Shown piece after piece: positions 50,217 to 57,258 of a stretch of DNA of 64,000 nucleotides. The notes below the pieces were generated by a model. That model ran no database searches. It saw nothing but the letters and a program-made list of their open reading frames with translations, and was not told the DNA's origin. Origin of the DNA: CATOSP01 sp034422355 (GTDB lineage: Bacteria; Chloroflexota; Dehalococcoidia; Lucifugimonadales; UBA3495); NCBI GenBank assembly GCA_034422355.1, contig DAOUJS010000146.1:1-64000 (forward strand), written 5' to 3'. The position numbers and the translations under genes are program-made. Position 1 is the stretch's first letter, and the number at the start of each line of letters is the position of its first letter.

Positions 50217-50611
50217 GGACGCTGTCCTCGCACTGATGTATGGGATGCGCCGGTATTCTGGTTGGGGCCTAATATAACCGCATTGAGGTTAGGCGGTCAA
50301 ATGAGCGATCTGCAATACCGGCGCGTGATGGAGGAGCGATAGGATGTGGCTACCCAAGCGGGTCACGGGGAACTCTGAGAGGTACTGTTCTCAGTAAGGT
50401 AGAGGTTCGATGATACCCGTAATGTGGGTTAGGCGCTACCGCTCTATGTGGTTGAGAAAATTGCGAAACCCACTTGTGCGGAGAATGGGCTGCGGAAGGG
50501 GATTAATCCGTGACGACAACCGCAATCGGCAAGTTGGAAGTGGTCAATGAGTTTCAAGGAAAAGTGGCTTGAGTGACACGTCTCCGGTTCGTTTGTTGTT
50601 TGCAAAAATGA
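50217..50611. other. Non-coding, lower-GC stretch
   Basis: No convincing gene is seen. The sequence is visibly richer in A and T than the surroundings and marks one edge of the small cassette described at 50646-51396. A short hairpin CTGAGA/TCTCAG lies near 50374-50393. I found no tRNA fragment or terminal repeat that would mark an insertion site. Confidence 0.4.
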
Positions 50612-50635
50612 AAAGGGCCGGAAATCCGGCCCTTT
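50612..50635 (-). terminator. Intrinsic terminator of the DUF6338/poly-proline cassette
   Basis: AAAGGGCCGGA (50612-50622) and TCCGGCCCTTT (50625-50635) are perfect inverted arms. Read on the minus strand the hairpin is followed by TTCATTTTTGC, and it begins ten bases after the stop of the small peptide gene. Confidence 0.8.
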
Positions 50636-50645
50636 GTTTATCGGT

Positions 50646-50786
50646 TCAGACATCCCGTGATGGGGTTCGGGTAACATCGCGCTTTGGTGGCGGCGGTGGC
50701 GGCGGTGGCGGCTTGGTGACGTTATTAGGCTTCGGATTGAATCCCTTTTTAATTGTGCTGGGTGGAGGATTCGGTACTCTTACCAT
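50646..50786 (-). CDS. Poly-proline small peptide (46 residues)
   Basis: This tiny open frame begins MVRVPNPPPSTIKKGFNPKP and contains a run of nine prolines at residues 26-34, then KRDVTRTPSRDV. GGGAGG six bases before the ATG is a near-perfect ribosome-binding site, the ATG is 22 bases after the stop of the DUF6338-like gene, and a strong terminator follows the stop, so it looks like a real second gene of a two-gene transcript. It is basic and probably unstructured. The proline run would stall ribosomes unless EF-P acts. I know no named family. Confidence 0.65.
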   Translation of the reverse strand: MVRVPNPPPSTIKKGFNPKPNNVTKPPPPPPPPPKRDVTRTPSRDV

Positions 50787-50808
50787 TTCTTACCTCCCTG
50801 TCAGTAAC

Positions 50809-51396
50809 TTATCTCGACCTTAGGTATTCTACCATAATGACGTCGTTTGCGGGAACGACTACAGCGACCACGTCCTCCAAGGGTATACGGCACTCTCCAT
50901 CTAGCCATTCAGCGTCAGCGATCCTGAAGTGGCCTCTGTCGGGACTGGACGGCCATTCCTCCGGCCATCCGTATAGTCGTCGGTCTCCTTGTAAATGTAG
51001 AACCACATAGCAGTCGTCATTTTTGAAGAAGGAAGAGTACCATACCGATGGATAAGCGCCTTCTTTGGTAATCTTGATGAATCGAAGCAGTGCATGTAAC
51101 CAGTCGTGGTTGAAGACTAAAGAAGCGAGCAACCCCATTAGTACTGCGATTATCGCAGCTAGGATAATATCTACATGTTGACGTTCATGAAAGTCTATCA
51201 GGGGTGTTTTGTTGCTTATCCATAGAATAAATACTGTGATCGCCTGGATCAAGCTGGTGAAAATCAGAGCCTGGAATATACGCTCGAATTCACTGGGCTT
51301 CGGATGAGATGTGAGAGAATGGAAAATAGCTCCGGCCACGAAACCAGGCAGCAGAAAAGTGAGGATGTTTACAATTTCACTAGATGCCCAATTCAA
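50809..51396 (-). CDS. DUF6338-like membrane protein
   Basis: This 195-residue protein has an N-terminal helix with VNILTFLLPGFVAGAIFHSL, further membrane segments (about 40-60 and 74-95) and a cytosolic beta-rich C-terminus with GAYPSVWYSSFFKNDDCYVVLHLQGDRRLYGWPEEWPSSPDRGHFRIADAEWL. The LLPGF start and the Y-G-WP-x-x-WP-S-x-P element fit the DUF6338 family, whose function I do not know. The start is TTG 51396; no better codon is nearby. Base composition is lower in GC than neighbours, and the tRNA-Gln gene lies 150 bases away, consistent with acquisition next to a tRNA. The poly-proline peptide follows in the same transcript. Confidence 0.75.
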   Translation of the reverse strand: MNWASSEIVNILTFLLPGFVAGAIFHSLTSHPKPSEFERIFQALIFTSLIQAITVFILWISNKTPLIDFHERQHVDIILAAIIAVLMGLLASLVFNHDWLHALLRFIKITKEGAYPSVWYSSFFKNDDCYVVLHLQGDRRLYGWPEEWPSSPDRGHFRIADAEWLDGECRIPLEDVVAVVVPANDVIMVEYLRSR

Positions 51397-51545
51397 GGTA
51401 TCGTTCCATGTTCCTGATGTCTAATGGAGGCTCCATAGCCAGACTCAACCCTTAAGAGAGGAGAGCAATTGCCAAGGTGATGATCGGCCATGACCTCATG
51501 GTACATTATCTCACCAAGGAGGTCTCCAGTCATGAGGTAAATGAG

Positions 51546-51616
51546 CTACCCGGCCTGGGTTCGAACCAGGGATTTCAGCTCCAAAGGCTGACGTGTTGCC
51601 ACTACACTACCGGGCA
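51546..51616 (-). tRNA. tRNA-Gln (anticodon UUG)
   Basis: On the minus strand a 71-base cloverleaf is seen: acceptor TGCCCGG pairs with CCGGGTA, the anticodon stem TCAGC/GCTGA encloses CTTTGGA (anticodon TTG, reading CAA), and the T arm CCTGGTTCGAACCCAGG is perfect. No CCA is encoded. It reads away from ruvX and into the DUF6338 cassette. Confidence 0.92.
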
Positions 51617-51667
51617 ATTCGCGGGGCTGCGGGAGACGCCCCATATATCCATTCTGCTACCGGAGGC

Positions 51668-52126
51668 TTAGGGCGTCAAGTAATCCGGGGCATGGCCGGT
51701 CCCGGACGCCAGGAACCGCTCCAGTATAAGCATGGCCGACGCCTCATCCACCGAACCTCTCCGGCGGGAAGGCTGTTGGCCAGATTCGCGCAAGAGGGCC
51801 TCGGCCTCTACCGAGGTGAAACGCTCGTCGGTCGTATACACGGGGATGGAGGTGCGCTTTCTCAGGGCACTGGCAAACCTGCAGGCACGGCGGGCCTGCG
51901 GACCCGTGCTTCCGTCGAGGGAGTAGGGCATCCCCACCACGAACCCATCTGCCTCCCGGTCTCGCGCCGCCGCGAGTACCCTGTCCAGGTCCTCAGATAG
52001 CTTGGTACGGGCCAGGTGGCCAGCGGGGAAGACCAGCGTGGTGGAAGTGTCCCCAAAGGCCATGCCGATACGCCGCTCTCCCAGGTCCAGCGCCAAAAAT
52101 CTCAGCGCCAAGTCCTCCTTGACCAC
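51668..52126 (-). CDS. ruvX: Putative Holliday junction resolvase / 16S pre-rRNA nuclease (YqgF)
   Basis: This 152-residue RNase-H-fold protein has LRFLALDLGERRIGMAFGD near residue 8, FVVGMPYSLDGSTGPQARRACRFASAL near 62, VYTTDERFTSVEAEALL near 95 and RGSVDEASAMLILERFL near 122, which hold the family's acidic residues. YqgF/RuvX processes the 5' end of 16S rRNA in several bacteria. Start is uncertain (GTG 52126 or a slightly later TTG). It follows alaS after 57 bases, a conserved order. Confidence 0.93.
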   Translation of the reverse strand: MVKEDLALRFLALDLGERRIGMAFGDTSTTLVFPAGHLARTKLSEDLDRVLAAARDREADGFVVGMPYSLDGSTGPQARRACRFASALRKRTSIPVYTTDERFTSVEAEALLRESGQQPSRRRGSVDEASAMLILERFLASGTGHAPDYLTP

Positions 52127-52182
52127 TCCAGGATTAGGAATGTGGGTTCCCGTTAAAACTGGAGTGTGGGATAGGGCCGCGG

Positions 52183-55113
52183 TTATGTCAACGCCTGACG
52201 AACCAAATCCGCCACGCCGGAGAGGGCCTCGTCCAGCTTGTCGGCGCGCCTGCCACCGGCTTGGGCAATCTCCGGACGTCCGCCGCCCCCGCCGCCCATT
52301 ACCCTGGCAGTATCGCGGGCCAGGTTGCCGGCGTGGAGGCCCTTGTCCACCAGGTCGGGCGTCACCATAGCCACCAGGAGCGGGTTGCCCTCGGCCACGC
52401 AGCCGAGTATCACGACTGCGCTTTCGAGCCTTGCTTTCAGGAAGTCTCCCATTTCCCGCATCGCGTCCGGGCCAGTGGCCGACGTGCGGGCGGCTACTAC
52501 CTTCACGCCGCCCACATCGGCAGCGCGGCCCAGGATGGCCTCGGCCTCGGACCGAAGGGTTGCCCGCTCCATCGCGGCCAGCCGCCGACGCATGTCTTCG
52601 TTATCCTGGATGAAGCTCTCCAGCCGGGTCTCCAGGTCAGCAACCGGGGTTTGCAGCCTTTGGGAAAGGGCGTCCAGCCGGGACGCCTGCTCTACGAACA
52701 ACTGCTCAGCAGCCCGGCCCGTCACCGCCTCGATGCGCCGCATTCCGCCGCCGATGCTTGACTCCCCGAGGACGAACATCGTGCCCACCTGCCCGGTGGC
52801 CGAAACATGGGTGCCACCGCATACCTCGACGCTGAAGGGTTCGTCATTGGACATGCGGACGACCCTGACCACGTCGCCGTAACGGTCGCCGAAGAATGCC
52901 AACGCCCCCTGGCCCACGGCCTCGGTGTAGGTGGTCTCGCGGGACGACACTTCCAGGTTTTCCCGCACCTTGTCGTTGGAAAGAGACTGCACGGATAGTA
53001 TCTCCTCGGGCGACATGGGGCTTACGTGGCTAAAGTCGAACCGCAGCCGCTCCGGGGCCACGTGAGAACCGGCCTGCCTGACGTGCGCGCCCAGCACCGA
53101 GCGAAGGCTGGCGTGCAGCAGGTGAGTGCCGCTATGGTTGCGGGCCGCGTCCAGACGCCGGTGGGAGTCCACTTCCGCGTTAACCCGCTCGCCTATGGAA
53201 ATGTCCCCTCGCTGTACCACCCCACGATGTACGACAAGCCCGGCCACGGGACTCTGGGTATCTTCCACACTCACGACGGCGTTGGCAGATATGATGGTCC
53301 CCTGGTCTCCCACCTGGCCGCCGCCTTCGGGATAAAAGGGCGTTTCCAACAGCACGACCTCGACGCTCTGGCCCTGGGTAGCGAATCCCACCGACTCGCC
53401 CTCGACCATCATGGCGGCCACCACTGACTCCTGGCGGAGGCCGTCGTATCCGACGAACCGGGTCCGCTCCACTCCCAGGTTCTCGTAGGCCGACAGCATC
53501 TCCATGCTGCCGCCGAAAGCCTGGGCTGCCCTGGATTGCTCCCGCCGGGACTCCATTTCCCGCTGGAAGCCGTCCATATCTACATCCAGCCCGGCCTCGC
53601 GGGCAATCTCGGCGGTAAGTTCCGGGGGAAACCCGTAGGTGTCGTAGAGGACAAAGGTCTCCTTGCCCGTAATATCCCCCATCAGCAGCGCGGCCGCCTC
53701 CTTGCGGCGGTCGTTGCGCCGCTGTTGCTCAGGGGACGAGGCTTCGTAAATTTCCTTCGCCAGGTCGGCAACCGCCTCGGTGTACAGCCTAACGGCCACG
53801 TTATCCCCCCTAGATTCTCCGCCGAGCACACCCGGATTTGCTTCCACCCACTGGAGAGGGGTAGGCAACTCCACCCTCCGGGCAGCGCAGTCCTCCGCTA
53901 CCTCAATGTATACTTCCCTTAGCGCCATCAAGTCCCGGAGAATCTCACTGCCGCGCTCGAAAGCCTCTGTGAACCGTTCTTCTTCCAGCCGTATCACACG
54001 CAGGATGAAGTCCCGGTTTTCCGACAGCTCCCGGTATCCGGACTGGAAGTTGTCTATGACGGCCTCGGCCACCTGGGACAGGAACGGTCCCTCCAGGCCC
54101 AACTGCCGGCCGTAGCGGATTGCACGCCGGACCACGCGGCGCAGCACGTAGCCCCGGCCCTCGTTGCCCGGTACAACCCCGTCGCCAATGAGGAACGTCG
54201 CCGCCCTGGAATGTTCGGCCACCACCCGCAGGGAGTAGTCAGTCTCCCGGTCTGCGCCGTAACTCTTGCCGGTAAGCTCGCAGGCTTTGGCTACCATCGG
54301 CCACAGGAGGTCCGTCTCGAACACGTTGGACTTCTCCTGCAAAACAGCGGCGGCGCGCTCAAGGCCCATTCCCGTATCCACGCTGGGCGCGGGCAATGGA
54401 GAGCGGTTGCGCTCCGGGTCCTGGTAGAACTGCATGAACACCAGGTTCCAAAGTTCCACGAACCGCTCGCAATCGCAGTTGGGGTGGCAGCCGGGGATTG
54501 GTTGCGACGTCCCGCTGTCCCGCTCTTCCCGGAGCAGGGCAGTAAGCACGTCCGGTTCAAGCATTGGTGAGCAACCCTTCTCAGCGCCGCCGTCGTAGTG
54601 CAGTTCCGAGCATGGGCCAGTGGGACCTTCGGTGCCGGCAGGTCCCCACCAGTTGTCCGAATCGCCGTAGCGGTAGATGCGTTCCGGAGGGATGCCAATC
54701 TGATCACGCCAAATCCCGTAGGCTTCGTCGTCGTCCAAATGGATGGTGACGAAGATACGGTCGGCCTCAAGCCCGAAACCCTGGGTCATCAACTCCCAGG
54801 CGAAGGCCACGGCGTCGTTCTTGAAGTAGTCGCCGATGCTGAAGTTGCCCAGCATCTCAAAGAAGGTCAGGTGCTTGTGGTCCCCCACCTCGTCGATGTC
54901 AGTGGTGCGGAAACTCTTCTGGATGCTGGTCAGGCGGCGGGAAGGGGGCGTCTGCTCGCCCATGAAGAAGGGCTTAAAAGGAACCATCCCGGCGCTGGTA
55001 AAAAGCAGCGTTGGATCGCCTGCCGGGATGAGAGACGCGCTGGGCATTCTCAGGTGGCCGCGCTCCTCGAAAAAGCGGGTGTACAACTGTCTTATCTGGT
55101 CGCCCGTCATCAT
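52183..55113 (-). CDS. alaS: Alanyl-tRNA synthetase with central insertion
   Basis: This 976-residue class-II enzyme charges tRNA-Ala and edits mischarged products. The aminoacylation domain shows FFEERGHLRMPSASLIP, FTSAGMVPFKPFF, TFFEMLGNFSIGDYFK, ELHYDGG, ELWNLVFMQFYQ and NEGRGYVLRRVVRRAIR; the editing domain shows RNHSGTHLLHASLR and VEVCGGTHVSATGQVG; GGGGGGRPEIAQAGG lies in the C-terminal part. It is about 90 residues longer than usual. The extra stretch (about 430-510) lies before the motif ETFVLYDTYGFPPELTAEIA and contains LYTEAVADLAKEIYEASSPEQQRRND. ATG 55113 with its neighbour 55110 is the most likely start. Confidence 0.96.
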   Translation of the reverse strand: MMTGDQIRQLYTRFFEERGHLRMPSASLIPAGDPTLLFTSAGMVPFKPFFMGEQTPPSRRLTSIQKSFRTTDIDEVGDHKHLTFFEMLGNFSIGDYFKNDAVAFAWELMTQGFGLEADRIFVTIHLDDDEAYGIWRDQIGIPPERIYRYGDSDNWWGPAGTEGPTGPCSELHYDGGAEKGCSPMLEPDVLTALLREERDSGTSQPIPGCHPNCDCERFVELWNLVFMQFYQDPERNRSPLPAPSVDTGMGLERAAAVLQEKSNVFETDLLWPMVAKACELTGKSYGADRETDYSLRVVAEHSRAATFLIGDGVVPGNEGRGYVLRRVVRRAIRYGRQLGLEGPFLSQVAEAVIDNFQSGYRELSENRDFILRVIRLEEERFTEAFERGSEILRDLMALREVYIEVAEDCAARRVELPTPLQWVEANPGVLGGESRGDNVAVRLYTEAVADLAKEIYEASSPEQQRRNDRRKEAAALLMGDITGKETFVLYDTYGFPPELTAEIAREAGLDVDMDGFQREMESRREQSRAAQAFGGSMEMLSAYENLGVERTRFVGYDGLRQESVVAAMMVEGESVGFATQGQSVEVVLLETPFYPEGGGQVGDQGTIISANAVVSVEDTQSPVAGLVVHRGVVQRGDISIGERVNAEVDSHRRLDAARNHSGTHLLHASLRSVLGAHVRQAGSHVAPERLRFDFSHVSPMSPEEILSVQSLSNDKVRENLEVSSRETTYTEAVGQGALAFFGDRYGDVVRVVRMSNDEPFSVEVCGGTHVSATGQVGTMFVLGESSIGGGMRRIEAVTGRAAEQLFVEQASRLDALSQRLQTPVADLETRLESFIQDNEDMRRRLAAMERATLRSEAEAILGRAADVGGVKVVAARTSATGPDAMREMGDFLKARLESAVVILGCVAEGNPLLVAMVTPDLVDKGLHAGNLARDTARVMGGGGGGRPEIAQAGGRRADKLDEALSGVADLVRQALT

Positions 55114-55332
55114 TCCGCACCCCATTCTCGTTGCATTACGGATTACGTTACGTTGTCCGAAATTGTATGCCACGAGGAAATTAGCGTCAATTACCGGGCC
55201 GAGCCGGAACACTAAGGCTGTTGACCCTCGGCAATCGCGGGCACTAGAATTGATAGAGTGATAGCAAGGTCGCCATCATCCTCGATCCTGCTGGGCGACC
55301 GTAATCACTGTCTAAGGGGCATGGAGGTGTAA

Positions 55333-55587
55333 ATGGACTCCAGCATCATCGGCAAGATCGATAAGGCCAGGAAATACGCTGAGGAGAAAGAGCGGGTCAC
55401 CATCTCCGAGTTGAGTGTCCTATTTGAGGGGAACCACAACACCTATCAAGTGGACTTCAGGTCGGGTACTTGGTCTTGTGAGTGCCACTTTTTCCAGACC
55501 AGGGGTGTGTGCAGCCACATCATGGCCCTTCAACGCATGCTGGCTGGGATGCTGGTCCAGAAGGAGAACGCGACGGCGGCATCCTAA
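55333..55587 (+). CDS. Small SWIM zinc-finger protein
   Basis: This 84-residue protein contains a SWIM motif, CxCx(n)CxH, in WSCECHFFQTRGVCSHIMAL at about 48-67, preceded by HNTYQVDFRSG. SWIM domains bind zinc and act in DNA or protein interaction, usually as part of larger proteins; here the protein is a stand-alone finger with a short helical N-terminus. GGAGGTG precedes the ATG. It is divergent from alaS. The stop codon is directly followed by a dispersed repeat. The function is unknown. Confidence 0.8.
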   Translation: MDSSIIGKIDKARKYAEEKERVTISELSVLFEGNHNTYQVDFRSGTWSCECHFFQTRGVCSHIMALQRMLAGMLVQKENATAAS

Positions 55588-55647
55588 GGGACGGATCCTA
55601 TCCGCCGCTCCCCGGCCGGCACACTGGCATGAGACGACGTTCTTCAG
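55588..55647 (+). repeat. Dispersed 60-bp repeat, copy C
   Basis: GGGACGGATCCTATCCGCCG, CTCCCCGGCCGGCACACTGG and GACGACGTTCTTCAG begin at the very base after the TAA of the SWIM gene. It is nearly the same as copies A and B in its first 35 bases. Confidence 0.85.
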
Positions 55648-55748
55648 TGTGGGCAGTGGCTAACCACTCATTTCACTAGCCGCTGACAACCGGCCACCAA
55701 CCACCCGAGGCACGGGTCCAAGACGCGCGCACCGGCCCCACACACCGG

Positions 55749-55808
55749 AAACGTGGATCCTCAGCGTCCGCTCCGGTCCTCCGCCAGTGTATGGGGCAAC
55801 GTTCTCAG
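55749..55808 (+). repeat. Dispersed repeat, copy D
   Basis: ACGTGGATCCTCAGCGTCCG, then CTCCGGTCCTCCGCCAGTG and GGGGCAACGTTCTCAG. It lies 58 bases before the MFS ATG in the same orientation. Its GGATCCTCA is shared with the copy inside hemA. Confidence 0.65.
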
Positions 55809-55866
55809 ATATGAAGGGCCGCACAGGTTGCAGCAAGAAGAAGGTCAAACAGGCTCCAAGACCCGC

Positions 55867-57159
55867 ATGTCCCTTCCGCCCGCCCTCCAGTATCCGGCAT
55901 ACCGCCTCTACTGGCTTGGGATGCTGGTCTCGGTCAGCGGGTTTCAGATGTTCCGTGCGGCCCAGGCCTGGTTTGTCTATGAACTGACCGGATCTCCTCT
56001 TTTCCTGGGCTACGCCGCCGCCGCCAGCGCCGCGCCCGGCATCGTATTCAACCTCTTCGGCGGTGTGTTCGCCGACAAGCTGGACAAACGCCTGCTGGTA
56101 ATGGCCACCCAGGCAGCCAATGCCGGCCTGATCCTCCTCCTCGGCATAATGACTCTGTTGGACGTCGTGGAGGTCTGGCACGTACTGGTCATAGTGTTTC
56201 TGTCCGGCTCGGTGGAAGCTTTTGACACCCCGGCGCGCCAGGCAATCTATCCCCACCTGATAGATCGTCGGGCAATGATGAGTGCCGTCGCGTTGAACTC
56301 CTCGGTCTGGTCGGGCAACCGTATCGTCGCCCCGGCGATTGCGGGCTTCATCATCGCCCTGACCAATATGGAGACCTCGTTCTTCGTCGCCGCCTTCTGC
56401 TTTTCCGTAATGGCGGTCGTCATGGTTTTTCTGAAAGTACCCGCCATACCACAGGGAGGCCGGGGCAACCCCCTTCAGGATATGTTCGAGGGGCTGAGTT
56501 TCATCGGCCGCAACTCCATATTCTCCTTCCTGATCGGGATGACCTTCTTCAACAGCTTCTTTGGCATGGCCTACGTCTTCCTGATGCCCATGTTCGCCCA
56601 GGACAGCCTTGGCTTGGGCGCGGGCGAGTACGGCACGCTCCTGAGTGCCGGCGGCGTCGGCTCGCTGCTCGTGACCCTCTGGCTCGGTTCCAGGAGGGAC
56701 ACCCGGTACAAAGGGCTGCTGATAATCGGTGGCGCAGTGTTGTTCGGCATATCGCTGATCGTGTTTGGGATCACATCCAAGTACATCGGCTCCTTCGAGC
56801 TGGCGCTGGTAATCCTGTTCCTGATGGGCGCCGTCACGTCGACCTACATGATCTCGATTCAGAGTTCGCTGCAAATGATGGTGCCCGACCGGATGCGCGG
56901 TCGGGTCATGGGCTTCTACGGCATGACCTGGAGCATAATGCCCATGGGAGGGCTACAGGCGGGGGCTTTGGCCAACATCGCATTCATCGGAGCGCCCTTT
57001 GCCGTGGTCATAGGCGGGCTGGCAGTGGCCGCCTTTGCCATCGGCCCGGCCCTGCTCAACGGAAAAGTGCGCAACCTGGGCTGGGAGCTCAACCAGGCCG
57101 AAACAGCAGCCGTGGCAGACCTCCAACCCCAGCCGGCCACGTCTTCAAGCGACAATTGA
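55867..57159 (+). CDS. MFS transporter (EntS-like branch)
   Basis: This 430-residue membrane protein has 11-12 hydrophobic segments and the MFS motif FGGVFADKLDKRLLVMATQ near residue 70, VEAFDTPARQAIYPHLIDRRAMMSAVALNSSVWSGNRIVAPAIAG near 120-165 and the second-half loop WLGSRRDTRYKG. The sequence is typical of the EntS-like drug and siderophore exporter group, also seen at 20640. ATG 55867 lies at the normal N-terminus; 38 extra codons upstream are open but run through a dispersed repeat. It precedes hemA but has its own reading unit. Substrate unknown. Confidence 0.9.
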   Translation: MSLPPALQYPAYRLYWLGMLVSVSGFQMFRAAQAWFVYELTGSPLFLGYAAAASAAPGIVFNLFGGVFADKLDKRLLVMATQAANAGLILLLGIMTLLDVVEVWHVLVIVFLSGSVEAFDTPARQAIYPHLIDRRAMMSAVALNSSVWSGNRIVAPAIAGFIIALTNMETSFFVAAFCFSVMAVVMVFLKVPAIPQGGRGNPLQDMFEGLSFIGRNSIFSFLIGMTFFNSFFGMAYVFLMPMFAQDSLGLGAGEYGTLLSAGGVGSLLVTLWLGSRRDTRYKGLLIIGGAVLFGISLIVFGITSKYIGSFELALVILFLMGAVTSTYMISIQSSLQMMVPDRMRGRVMGFYGMTWSIMPMGGLQAGALANIAFIGAPFAVVIGGLAVAAFAIGPALLNGKVRNLGWELNQAETAAVADLQPQPATSSSDN

Positions 57160-57209
57160 ACCCTGCACCCCGCACGTCAGACACGCTAATCACCGCATTT
57201 GCGCCGTCG

Positions 57210-57238
57210 TTGACATGCGATTGGGCTGCGGTTACACT
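57210..57238 (+). promoter_or_regulatory. Promoter of hemA and the cobalamin operon
   Basis: TTGACA (57210-57215) and TACACT (57233-57238) are 17 bases apart; the TTG start of hemA is 20 bases after the -10. The leader is too short for a cobalamin riboswitch. Confidence 0.6.
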
Positions 57239-57258
57239 CCAACCTGGGCAGGTATATA

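Noticed and set aside
50341..50425. tRNA-like stretch with GGTTCGA and a CTGAGA/TCTCAG hairpin
   Set aside because: The T arm does not pair and no acceptor stem can be formed, so it is not a tRNA gene; decayed tRNA is possible but unsupported.
50569..50823. Plus-strand frame with poly-glycine opposite the poly-proline peptide
   Set aside because: It is the antisense of the minus-strand peptide, crosses the terminator hairpin and lacks a ribosome-binding site, while the minus-strand frame has a strong one.
55660..56874. 404-codon minus-strand frame opposite the MFS gene
   Set aside because: Low-complexity His/Gln/Glu-rich translation typical of antisense reading of a membrane protein gene.
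57160..57258. Cobalamin riboswitch before hemA and the cob operon
   Set aside because: The gap is under 100 bases and contains a sigma-70-type promoter; no B12-box-like sequence was seen.
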